64,000 nucleotides of DNA from Protonemura montana (taxonomy: Eukaryota; Arthropoda; Insecta; Plecoptera; Nemouridae): the NCBI GenBank assembly GCA_947568835.1, contig OX387604.1, positions 7,223,860-7,287,859 on the forward strand. Reading direction: 5' to 3'. The first letter of the stretch is position 1. The number at the start of each line of letters is the position of its first letter. The position numbers and the translations under genes were made by a program. Below are positions 13,458-24,894 of this stretch, piece by piece. The notes under the pieces were generated by a model. It was not told the origin of the DNA and searched no databases. It saw only the letters and a list, made by a program, of their open reading frames with translations.

Positions 13458-13463
13458 TTTATT
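13458..13463 (-). terminator. Candidate polyadenylation signal of the GH18 gene
   Basis: TTTATT on the + strand (AATAAA on the - strand). It is the first perfect hexamer I noticed downstream of the chitinase stop at 14220, and would give a 3' UTR of about 760 bp. It lies only 26 bp from the Adi1 signal on the opposite strand. Confidence 0.45.
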
Positions 13464-14219
13464 CAGTTAAATGTATACAGACACAAGTTGGTTAATTATT
13501 CTGTATTACTCCATACTAAACATCTAAATCAAGTAACACAGCATCAAGAATACTTGAAGGTTGTAAATGTCATGGAATTGATTCATATCTTATTAAACAA
13601 TAAAATTCTGGTACATTCATTAAATATGTAGAGTACTTTTAAATTGCTAAAAGCTAAAAACAATACTATTGATAATGGAACCTGCCAATTTATACAATGC
13701 TTGCCAGGACATAAAAAATCAGCCCCTGACCTATTCCCAAAACAGATTGAGATAAAAGTTGGCTAATCGGAAGCTCATTACTGTACATACCTATGCATAC
13801 ATTATAATCAGCATGTGACAGCATATTGCATGGAAAACCCTAAGGTAATTGCCAACTGCCTCCATTCTTGACTAGGAATGTGATAAATAAATAACATTAG
13901 AACTATCTTAATTAAAAACAGACAGCCGGTGAAGTCCATGATCATTGTTTCCTAATCATCATACATTTCTAATCAATCAGTCATTAAATTCAGGAATGAC
14001 AAGTCAAAGTGAACTCACTGAGAATTGTTAAGGAAATCAAGTCTGATCTTTCAAATGCAATAAAAATTCTTGCACAAGTCAACACAAGCTCATTATTGAG
14101 GTAACGCTTTCGGCTAACTCTGTGGAGCTTACCTTAATCGTTCTGGGTACTGTTGTGAGATGCGAGCCGCCGCGTTTGCGTCAAATGCCGAGTGCATGGG
14201 TCAACTCGCGCTCCACCAG
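13464..14219 (-). other. Presumed 3' UTR of the GH18 gene
   Basis: AT-rich DNA between the converging Adi1 and chitinase genes. No exon, RNA gene or repeat was recognised in it. Confidence 0.4.
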
Positions 14220-16948
14220 TCACAGCTGGTCATCCTGCAGGACATTGGACACCTGCCGAGTAAGGGGAAACCGCACTTGCCCATTCGAGCACAGCCCGTT
14301 GAAATCGTCCATGTTCAGAGAAAAAATCATTGCACCTCCCAAATGACTATCAATCACATATTGCGCCTGAAATCAGGAGAAAAATTGTGTTGCAGGGGTC
14401 AAGAATAAAAGTATCTAAGATCAGATAAAAGACCAAATTTTAACAGCAAATTATTGACTGAAGCACTACATTATTTTCAGGATAAGAACCACAAGTAAAA
14501 ACAGCTGACTAAACAAAATTAACAAAATTTGCCCATAAGAGCACATAGGCAAGAAGGCTGGATGTAGGTCACTTTTGTTGGTGGTTCTAGTCCTAATAAT
14601 ACTGAAGTAACATACAAACTACAGTACCTTGTAGGAAAGGCTACGTTCGTCATCAAACGAAATCCATTCCTTCCCCCGAAAAGCATACGGAGATTTTGTT
14701 TCTAGGTCAAACACTTCCTTCGCCCGGCCATCGGTGATGAACCAGCAGGCGTCTGCGTAACTGATGAAGCCACCAGTGCCTAAGATTCCATTTCCTGAGG
14801 CTGGTGCTGCCACTACATTATTGCCAGGATTGACAAGCCTGAGGAACACATTAATGTTATTAACTTCCAAAAAAGCAAACGCCATTCAGACACTTGGCTG
14901 TCAGAAGTACTTTCTACTAATTAAAGAATGAGAGACAGAAACACAAAAACTAACATTTGGGTTTAAAATATGCACTTACGTGAATGAATGCCCGTAGGTA
15001 GGTAATCCTAGCACTATTTTGTCTGATGGCATTCCATGAGAACTCCAATAGCTAGTCGTATAATTTGCATTCAGTGTGTTCAAGTAACCTTTTTCGCCAG
15101 CTCGGGCATAGAGCGGTGCATTAATGCCAGTTTCCGGCAAGTATCGGACGTAGAAGTGATAGTCATAGGACATTATGTTCACAAAATCAATACTCCTAAA
15201 AACAATTATGCAGTCAGAGAATCAGCATCAACTATTTCCAAGTAAGAGTCCGGATTGTTTGAAACATACCGAGCCATCGACGGAATATCGTATGAATGGT
15301 CCACAATCGGCTGCGGTGCAGCAACGGCTACGCTCACCAACACAGATAGAGCCTGTCGCTCGATCTCTATTCGTAACTCCGAAAGAAGCTGAGTAAAGCG
15401 AGGACGTTCCAATTTGTTTTTTGGCCAGTCTGGAAACTCCCAGTCAAAGTCTATGCCGTCCAGACAAAGTTTCGAAATGAATGCCAGGGCTGACGCGATG
15501 AAACTAAAACACATTTCACAAATCGAGTGACTGTCAATTCATAAGCAAACAAATTTTGAGAGGCAGGTTTTTGTTATTTGATTGATGGTACAAAGATTTA
15601 ATTGAAAGCACACTAAAGCTAAATTTAGGGCGGGTAACTGCATTTATGAAAACTTGATGGTATAGATGCCAAAAATGTTTGTCCCATTTGAAGCAACACT
15701 ATTTTTATGAAACCAGAAAGGAACACAGAGTTTGCCACATGGTTACAAAATAATGTCAAGTACCTACCTAGCTAGGATCTACTAAAGATAGCATAATTCT
15801 CAAAGCTTTAGTTTTTTCCATCTATTATAGACAAAGTTTTTAATGTAAAAATAACTCAACACTAGGTTCAAAATAGAGCACTTAAAAGCCTACCTTTTTC
15901 TAGATGACCTGGAAGATACCATATCACTGAATCCTGTGGTAGATACTCCTCCACCACCGACGCTAACCATGACTTTCAACGCTCGATTTCCCTCCTTCAA
16001 TTTCACCACTCGTACAAAAAGCTGCAAGAAGGAACACATTAAAATAATCTCTAGCATGGGAGACCAGATAGTACTATTAGCCACAATACCATACACAGCA
16101 TATAATATTGGTGGCAGGAAAGAACGGTTCTTCTGATACTCCACAAAATAAGTTGTCGTCAAGCAATGTTTTCAACTTTTGAAACTATTTCAAACTCAGT
16201 CTGAGAACAAAATATAAATCAAGTATGCTAACCTCTTCATCGTCTGGATTATTTGCAGTTAATTTATCATTTTCAACTTTGGCAAATGCTACTATAATAT
16301 GAGTGCACAGGTTACTGTCTATTGTTTCTGGTTGCAAATCTTTGGCACTGGCAGGTAGATTGAAATAACAAACTAGTTTAAGTGGGCTGGATCCAATTAT
16401 AGGAATTGGAATTTCCGAATCGGACACTATTTCAGGCTTTGACTGTGACCATGTAAATCGATCTTCAACTGCAATTCCATACAGCTGTCTACGATGCTGT
16501 AACGATTCAGTTGACACTAGAAAATACAATGAAATTGATTAGAATCGTAAGTTTTTAAAACAGCATAAGCAATATAATAGAGCACTACATTCTATACGAC
16601 TTACGTGAGCGGTTGTTTGACAACTTAATCATTTGCAATAAAAATGCTGTATCTTGCACGGCCGACAAACTTTCCCACGCTAAAAACGCAGCAATCGACG
16701 CTGCACCAATAATAGATGTAATAAGCACACCCACAACTAGTGCCCGCTTAACTTTAGCTGGAGTGCTGAAAATTAAAATAATTATTATATCTTCTCCTCT
16801 TTGTCGTAAACCAGGCGGTGTATGCATGATCACACTGATGACAAAGAGGAATTGCTCCAGGTTAGTACAGTACACTAGCTTACCCAGAATGTTCCAGTAA
16901 TAACTGATACCTTCCCCGAGGTTGGGGGCGAATATTAATGTTGTTCAT
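14220..16948 (-). CDS. Membrane-anchored GH18 chitinase (Cht11/group VIII-like)
   Basis: Eight exons join in phase on the minus strand: 16911-16948, 16605-16765, 16233-16516, 15894-16021, 15270-15503, 14980-15195, 14628-14838 and 14220-14366, giving 472 residues. A basic N-terminus (AKVKR) precedes a hydrophobic segment at about residues 21-43, predicting a type II membrane anchor with the enzyme outside the cell or in the lumen. The GH18 barrel follows: CYFNLP, KVMVSVGGG, the catalytic DGIDFDWE at 219-226 with Glu226 as acid, NIMSYDYH at 288-295, and GGAMIFSLNMDDFNG near the end. All key residues are present, so it should cut chitin or N-acetylglucosamine oligomers. No chitin-binding peritrophin domain follows. 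Insect Cht11 also combines a single GH18 domain with an N-terminal membrane segment; the subgroup call is from memory and is less certain than the family call. Confidence 0.9.
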
Positions 16949-17710
16949 GGTTTGATAGCAAGTATAGTTCAAAATATTATTACTAAGCCCCGTTAAACAC
17001 GCTCGCACATGAAATCTTCACAAAATCACGACCAACCAATTCCGACCATTGAATACAAATGAATAACCATGCGACGAGATCGCCTCCGAGCGGAAAATGT
17101 GACGTCATTTGGGGAATTCAACATCTTGCGAAAATGCCCACATCTTCGAAAATATTTTCCCAAATTTAGGAGAACGATCTTCCATAAATATTATATCAAT
17201 CCTTGATTTGAACTCAAATGATTGTTTTATAGTACTCAAAAGAGCTAGTTTACTCTAAAAGTTGGTATTAGCACTTTTCGTACCCATTCCCGTGTTAGTT
17301 AATTTCGCTTCTTGTTTGATCAAAGTTGGTAATAAGATTCCCTTTAAATGTTTGCTCTCGCCTGCTCTCGCCTCGAATGTTGACTAACAGCTGAGCTGTC
17401 AAACTCGTGCTCAATACAACCGTCAACCAAAGCCGTCAACCATGCACGCATGTCACTAAAAATGCATATCCCAAAGGCGTAGAAAATGAAACATGTTTTA
17501 AACAGTTCCGAAGTTGATCTAATTATTTTATTTGACTCGAAAGACCAATGAAAGATTGCTGTCGAATTATATTTACAGCGAAATCACGCATCGTATGTAT
17601 TTATTTTACCATGCTCATAAAATTAAGTAATAATTTAATTTTGCTTTCGTAAAAAAAGGAACATGTAAAGAAATCATTGAAGTTTATTTCTCTATTTTTC
17701 TACAAAAATT
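16949..17710 (-). other. Spacer between the aminopeptidase and chitinase genes
   Basis: Both flanking genes are on the minus strand, so this segment should hold the aminopeptidase 3' end and the chitinase promoter. I saw no clear TATA box or exon. Confidence 0.4.
17683..17688 (-). terminator. Polyadenylation signal of the aminopeptidase gene
   Basis: TTTATT on the + strand, AATAAA on the - strand, 22 bp beyond the stop codon at 17711-17713. This would give a very short 3' UTR. Confidence 0.6.
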
Positions 17711-20700
17711 TTAGCATTTATGAGTGTTCAGCCATTCATAGACAGAGTCATAGTTGCTTTTGACCCAATCCATGTTGAACTTGAGCTTTTCTTTGGCTAT
17801 TTGCATTGATTTTCCAACAAAAATGGACTTGTTGACCATCGCAGCCTCAAACTCTTTCATCTGTAAAATAGAATCGTCAATTGTAATTTCCATTCCCTAG
17901 ACGTCCAGGCACATAATACTCCAAATCGTATTTCGAACAAAAAAATAAGATACGAAATTCTGAGTCCAAGCAATGTGTTGAGGCACTTTTGGATTATGCC
18001 TTTTTTATGTAATACTTTTTTTATGTTCATACCGAGTACACTGTTATATTTTTATGTTTGTTTTAGTAATAAGATATTTCAAACGCGTTGAATGTGTTAG
18101 TTGTTGTACGTACAGTTTGCCTTACCTCTGTGAGCTGTGATTGCATATTCATCGTTGACGCCAATATCTCCAAAACTCCAGATTTATTAAAACGTCGTTT
18201 GCCGACTCTGTAAAGAAATAAGATACATTGTAGCAAAACCTTATCAGGAAATACTTCAGCAGAAATCATTGTTGTTTGGAGGAACACTTACAGGCGGTGT
18301 AACGGTTGAATGTTTTCCATGAAGAAGTTTTTTGATATGCTCATGCCCACATGGTTCCTAGCAACAGCATTGACGACAGAAAGTGCGTCTTGCTTACGCA
18401 GCCCTCCTTCCTCGATGGACATTTCAAGATACCTACAAAATAACGAACAATTATGTGATTGTGTAAGATTCTCAACGGCTGATCGCGCAGATTTTCTCTA
18501 CACTTTGATCTAATTGGGGTTGGGATGGTCTATATGTCTCTTTCGTAGTGACGTTAAATTTTTCAAATGATCTGAAATAACTGTAGCATGCCAATTCTGA
18601 TAACACACTACATAATTTCATTGTGTGACTTAGTTGTACCTCCGTTTTTTTTTTTATAAGCGAGAAGAAATGCTCTTCTCAGACGAGCCCTAAAAGGGAT
18701 TGCCGGGTCTATGTGTAAAAAAAAATTATAACGAACAGGCAGGAAAAAATCAAACTTAGTTGTTCAAAATCTTCTTACCTCTGCAGAATCTCCTTCCTCT
18801 TTGAACAACCCAACGCCGCCAAAATGATAGATCTCTCTGATCGCATACTCGTACTCAAATACTGGCTCCACAAGAAAAGCCACTCTTCTTCGCCCCCATG
18901 CTCGATAGCAGTGCAATAGACAGATTTCCTCAGGTTGTCTGGAATTCTGAAAATGTATTTCAATTTCACGTCACTTGTTGTCCCTATTAATCAGTGGCGT
19001 GGTCTTTACGGTAAACAAAAACCGTACTCAAGGCATAAATTAAAGCCTTGGAAATTAATTTACGAAATTAAAAAAATAAATAAGAAAAATATCATCAAAC
19101 TTTATGTATCCTTACGGCTATTTCACTCTAGTACGTTAATTTTCCCCAACGGTCATCCAGAAGACGTTAAGGGAAACTGACAATACATGCTCTTACTGAG
19201 AACGAATAATTGTGTTCTACATGTATATATTATTATACATATTTGAAAGTTTTCGCAGTTTCCACAGTTTCCGCAGTGTTTCCGCAATGTTTTCCCAGTG
19301 TTTTGCCGTGCACTTATACATTCAATTAGATATCAAATTGCTCATTAAGATTGAGTCAGACCATATGTGTAGCCTTGAAGCTTACGGGTTAAAATCTCCA
19401 GTTTTTCGATCCACGTTTCGCCACTGCTTAAACAAGCCCACAGCTTGCGTGACGCAGCTTTTCAGACCAGTGGCGCACGCCCAACGTACAGCTTGCTCGC
19501 GGTTTAACGCATCCAGTGGCGTGTCATTCCGCCGTTCAACAAATCCAAGACCGGAGAATAAAGGTGTAATCAACCCTCGCAGACAAGTCTGAAACATCAG
19601 GTGAAATTCAGATCTAGGATATATCAGAAGACCAATCTCGAACTGCCCTCAACACAATTCGTTATAGATTGAGATCCTATTCATCAAATGTATTTCTTAT
19701 CTTATACTCAATAAGATTTATGTGGGATGCAGTAGCCAACCTCTTCATCTGTAATAAAGTCGAATAGTTCTAGAGAAAAGCTCCTTAAAAAGGAGTTCGT
19801 ATTCGCATTTGATTCAATTAACGACGCACTTTTTGTCAACGGGCTCTGAGGGGCTAGTCTAATGGCGTCGGTGAATGGGTGGATGATGATGATGATGATA
19901 ACGATGAACTTAAACTAGCCTAGAAGGGAGGAGGGGAAACCCGACTCGTAGCTTAACCTACGTGCCGTACTCCTGTTGAAGACCAAAGGGACCACCGGTT
20001 TAAAGTCCCTTCCGAAGGACGGTACGTCGCAGGAAACAGGATTCCTCCACAAATCCATGCTGACAAGATATTGGTAAGCAAGGCGAATGAAGTTGCTGTA
20101 CCAACTTTCATCCCTCTAACCTCTCTCTCAAACATAACTGGTCATGTGAATGATGGCCACCCATCCAATACCTTCGGTGATCTCAAGAAGACCGGTGTAT
20201 CCAGCACTCCAAACCGTTCGGTACTCGCATTTGGTATTTCCAAACGCCCACAGACTAAAGATTTTAGCTATTTCCAGAATAATAGGTACCACTAAAAAGA
20301 ACCGATCGCACAGCCTTCTTGTTCTTTGATGTTTTACCAGTGGTTCCTATCCTACAAATACTGTGTTATGGAACCGCTAGCAGATAAAATACTCATTCCA
20401 AAATTTCCGTCCACTCAACTTACATGGATCCTGGACCTACGGCCATAAACAGTGTACTTTACAGCTACTAAGGTTACTTCGAAAAACCTGCCTTGAGCTT
20501 CTCTGAAGAGTTAGTTGCGTGCAATCTGTTCTGGAGGTATTCGAAGTTGGAGAGTGCAGCCATCCACGGCAAGTAGTGCTTCTCCCTGGCTAAATACGTC
20601 GTTAGACCCAAAGCGGTCGAATAGGGCAATTCTCCAGATCTGGCCAGGTCCATTGCGTCGTCAAGCAACTTGGCGCGATTCAGTGGCGAGATTTCCAAAT

Positions 20701-23700
20701 AGTTTCTACTCTGCAAGTGCGTGATCAACAGCTCCCAGTTTGGTAAGTCGTAGTTCACGCGATACATGCCTGTATTGTGAGGATAAGTTGGATAAATTGA
20801 AAAAGTGTTTGATTCGCCAATTCTAGCAATTCCTGTGCTAGTCCTAGCGATTGGGTTATTATATATGCCTTACTGCCATTGCGCTTATATTAAACCGTTT
20901 TATTACCAACTGCGTTAATGTTGAATATAATCCAATTAGACGCTGGTGGCAAGTCGCTAACGTTCATAGGAGTAACCAAATTCTGGGGGTCCAGCCAAAG
21001 TTTGGGAGTAGTCGACTTGAAGTTCAGATCTTTTTGCGAAGTGTAGGTTAGGGGTATCCACCAGCTCGTCTCGTTAACAACATCGTCATCTCGGAACTCC
21101 AAGTCATCTTTATCAAAGAGGAAACGAGACTGAAAGAAAAATAACAAATTCATGTTTTAATTAACATATATCGTTATATTTCGAATCGATATTATAAGTA
21201 CGAATCTAATTTGTTCACTTGTATGATATCTGCTGTGCCTGATGAGTAGTCCCTGATGATGGTGACTAGGGGGTAGCCTGGATAATTGGTCCATGTCCTC
21301 ATCACTTCCTTCAAGTCCATATCTCGGGGAAATGTTCCGTCCTTCTGGCTTTGTTCGCCAAGGACTTGCCACGGATCATCTTCAGCCACATTCTTGTACA
21401 TGTGCAAACGTAGATAGCGACCTACACCTTGTCGGAAAGATTCCTCTCCTATCGTGTTGTGAATCATTCGCAAGATGTAGTAGCCTGTAAATAAACACGA
21501 AGAACCAAATTCTGTTGATAAGAAATATTTACTCTTGCACTTGCTATTATTACGAAGTAAATATTTTTTACATTTTACACATTTAAATTGAAGCTTAAGC
21601 GAGGTAACTAGTTCAGCTAATAAAGATTGCAATTTATGTGGCGTTACTTGCAGGAAGAGACTTGCATTCCTGATTTATTTATTTCCGGGGAGTAGTCAGA
21701 TCACAAACTTGGCAAAAACTACCTTTACGAAAGATACATACCTTTGTAGTAAGTAGTAATATCAAAGAGAGAAGACAAATCGCGCTTGGTCTGAGCAGAA
21801 GCTATGAGAGCGTGTGAAGAACTTCGTGCGTCAACGGAAAGTATATTCAAAGAAACTTGCAATGCCTGTGTGGAGCGAATCTCCCAGCTGGGATATAAAT
21901 GGTCGACGGCTAGTATTCCAAAATAGGTCGCGAATCCTTCGTTTAGCCAGATTGCTGGCCACCAGTCGAGTGTGACCAAATTTCCAAACCAAAAATGGGC
22001 CAATTCGTGACCCAAAACCGCTGCCACCCGTGTTTTTTGGGACAGACACGCGCTCTCCGGATGGATAATGTACTTTTCACTGTAAATACCAAGCAAATTT
22101 CGTTGTAAAGACCCTAGAAACTAGACCTAGGACCGTGGAGGTCCCAGATGACCTTTGCTTATGTGCTAAAGGGTGGACGAAAAACGATTGGTCAGTTGGT
22201 TCTTACTGAAACGAAATAAGGCCCCAGTTTTCCAGAGCGTCGCTGATGAAACTTGGTAGCGCTAGGATGTCTGTCTTGTTCCAGATATTTTTAACTCCCA
22301 AATATCTCTCTAGATAAGTTAAGATTTTCGGGCCGTTTTCCAGAGCGAATGATGCTTGCTTGTAGGAAATTGATGGGCGTGTCCAAACCCTAAACGGTTT
22401 TTCTGCTAGAACGTGATTTTCTCGGGGTTCCAGATTTCCCACAAAGTAAGCCACCAAATACGTTGGCATCAGGGGGGAAATGGAGTACACGTCCACTTCT
22501 CTGTTGTCTTGTTCGCTTCTAAAAGAAAACGCTTAAATAAGCATCAGACATGTGAGTAAGTGACGTGATAGTTAAAATATGACATGTAATTACATAGAAT
22601 GGCTCATTTTTGTGTATTTTTTGTATTGCAGTGCACTAATGTTAAAATCATGTAATCTATTTTTTTTTTTTTTTTTTTGGTTATTGTGTATACATTCTAT
22701 AAATGATATTTTGAAATTGCGAGTTCTACACAAAATTTTACATTACGGTAGAATTAGGAATGATTTCAAGCATTCAGACGCATCATAATTGTAGCTCCAT
22801 GGGTAAGAATTCTTTGGGCAAAGTTACGATTTTCAAACGTGGGATTTAGGGACCACTTTTGTATTAAATAACTACAATAACGATACCAATAAACTTAGAA
22901 TTATTACTATTAGACTTGCTTACTTCTTATTGTTATTACTCCTAATTATAAAAATTACCTTGGAAGACTGAACCCAACATATTTTTGTCTGTTGCAACAA
23001 GGTTTCATTCAAGACTCGATTTGTTCGGAATACGTTTCGTTTAAAGAACATTTTCCAAATTCTTCAACTCACTCACAATATTTCGCTGTAAGGATCTGAT
23101 TGGAAGTCACCGTGGCAATTGTTACTACTTTCACTTGAACTACAACTATTAAAATGGTAAAATTTGGCCTAACAAAATCAATTTAAAATTGTAAAACTCA
23201 CACAGGATTTGTTTTCACGAGGTTCGTGTTTGACAAAGAGGTCATTGTTTTTGGTCGACCCAAGTTAATTTGAAAGGTGGCTTTGAAAGATGGCTCATCA
23301 AAACAAGGAAACGCTCTCCTGGCTTCTGCTGGTTCAAACACAGTGGAGCTGGCCCACCTGTAGGCCAAAAACAGTTATTATTGCATCGTTATCTACATAG
23401 TTATCGGCGATAGCGATAAAAATTTAACAAAAATTACCTGGTTAAGTTGGCTTTGGGGTCTTTGTACGATATTTTGTAGTATCCTGTCAGGTCATTCGAG
23501 AGTTGACCTGAGTACTTGACGTAAAGTCGGTACTTAACGCTCGGTAACAACTTACTGCTGAGTTTCATGATAAGGAAATCGTTTTCACTATCAGCAACAA
23601 CCTTTTCAATCGAAATTGTTTTGATATCTAGCTCGCTACCACGCTGCAACTCCAACCGGTGTTTGGTTCTCGTACCAAAATATTTTTGGGTTTCTTTGCT

Positions 23701-24894
23701 GGAAGTATCAAGAAAAGATTCGTCTTCTGTGCTTTTGCCGCCTGCTTCGGCGTCGGCGTCCGAGTCGGCGTCGGCGTCCGAGTCGGCGTCGCCACCGCCT
23801 TCAGCTCCACGTGAGGTATTATTTTGCTTCTCATACAATAACGACCAAACGTTTGTAATAACCCCATTTATTTTGTTGCTGTTCGACTGATTGCTATTTT
23901 TAATTGGCCTCTCTTTCTCATTAGCTCCGTCTGATATTGCGATAGGTAAGATTACCTCTGTACCTTCTTTTTCGCTATCTTCTAGTATTTTTTCCGTCTG
24001 AGTAATAAGTGGATCATCGATAAAGACAACTTTAGCATCACCAGAATCAGGATCAACGGTTCTCAAATAGGTTTTGAGAATTTGCAATCCTTTGCTGTGA
24101 AGAACTATTTCGTTGGTCGGTTTTCTTACTTTTAAATCAATTACTACCTATAGGGAAAAAATATTTATTATCTTTGATGTCATTGTCAAGTGTTTGTCCA
24201 ATAAAGCCTGGCGAAAAACCAGTGATACCTCCAGCAATCCATTATCTCAAATCCATCTAGATTCATTCGGATATTCTTATTATTGAATGCATGGGACCCA
24301 ATAAATAAACTCAGTCCACAAACAGTCGGCGGCAGCCTATTAGCTCAACACTAATTTCACGAGTTGATTGCTTTGTTGTGTTTACGACAGGACAACGGGT
24401 CCTGTGGCACTTATTTAATAGCGTCGGGGAATAAGTAGGATGATGAGGATGATGACGAACCTAACCTAGTGGGAAACCCGGTGCCAGCACGTAACCTACT
24501 CCCAATGAAGAGCACAAAAGTTACCACCGGCTTAGCGTCCTTTCTGAAGTACAACCTCAGAGAAAAGAATGGGTTTTCTCTAATGTACAACTATTCTTGT
24601 TCATGCAGTAGAGAGGTTTATTAGGAAGGCGAGTGAAGACGTGCCAACTCTAATCCCTCCCACCCTTCCCGATCAGAATTTCGTACATACCTTTCCACCA
24701 AATGTGTAGTTATTTTCCTGAAAATAAGTGTCGATATCCAAGATGTAGCCAGTAGGGATCACCGAGGTGGGCAGGCGCACTATATTTCCGTCTTTCAGAG
24801 CAACAATAGGCTGGAGACCACGAAGCAGCGCCAACGCCATCAGCAGTGCTGTCGGCAGCGCCATACCACCAAAGACAACACGTGCAAAAGCCAT
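17711..24894 (-). CDS. M1 family aminopeptidase (aminopeptidase N-like), secreted or membrane-anchored
   Basis: Thirteen exons: 24691-24894, 23438-24147, 23202-23357, 22207-22518, 21742-22079, 21219-21484, 20907-21129, 20492-20769, 19386-19588, 18779-18946, 18292-18432, 18126-18207 and 17711-17860. All phases agree and the protein has 1,076 residues. A hydrophobic N-terminus (about residues 8-33) acts as signal or anchor. M1 landmarks in order: [23 protein letters not shown] at 450-456 where the family has GAMEN, zinc site HELAH at 485-489 with LNEGFA Glu508, catalytic Tyr571 in [16 protein letters not shown], and an ERAP-like helical C-terminal domain. It should remove N-terminal residues from peptides. 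Two oddities: a roughly 110-residue polar and acidic insert in the N-terminal domain (about 115-230), and a GC-AG intron after exon 8. There is no C-terminal GPI-type hydrophobic tail. Dispersed-repeat copies lie in the first and eighth introns. Confidence 0.93.
19247..19312. repeat. Short minisatellite, unit about 9-10 bp
   Basis: Imperfect repetition of GTTTCCGCA-like words (TTTTCGCA, TTTCCACA, TTTCCGCA, TTTCCGCAA). It sits in an intron of the aminopeptidase gene. Confidence 0.55.
19818..20135 (+). repeat. Dispersed repeat family, copy B (in aminopeptidase intron 8)
   Basis: The same ordered blocks as copies A and C, including GCGTCGGTGAATG, a GATGATGATG run, GGGACCACCGGTTTAAAGTC and CCTTCCGAAGGACGG. 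The match to copy C continues past these into GCAAGGCGAATGAAG and CCAACTTTCATCCCTC. It lies within the intron that uses a GC donor. Confidence 0.65.
23746..23795 (-). repeat. In-frame 18-bp coding repeat (Asp/Ala/Ser-rich)
   Basis: Tandem GTCGGCGTCCGAGTCGGC units on the + strand, about 2.5 copies. Read on the minus strand within exon 2 of the aminopeptidase they encode residues 188-203, [16 protein letters not shown]. The array keeps the frame. Confidence 0.7.
24379..24672 (+). repeat. Dispersed repeat family, copy C (in aminopeptidase intron 1)
   Basis: Shares GGAAACCCGGTGCCAGCACG, CGTAACCTACT, TTACCACCGGCTTAGCGTCC and the 3' segment GCGAGTGAAG/CCAACTCTAATCCCTC with the other copies. Its end lies about 20 bp from the exon 1 splice donor (exon 1 begins at 24691 on the minus strand). 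Confidence 0.65.

Noticed and set aside
19953..20135. Minus-strand ORF in the aminopeptidase intron
   Set aside because: It falls inside dispersed repeat copy B and has no family resemblance.
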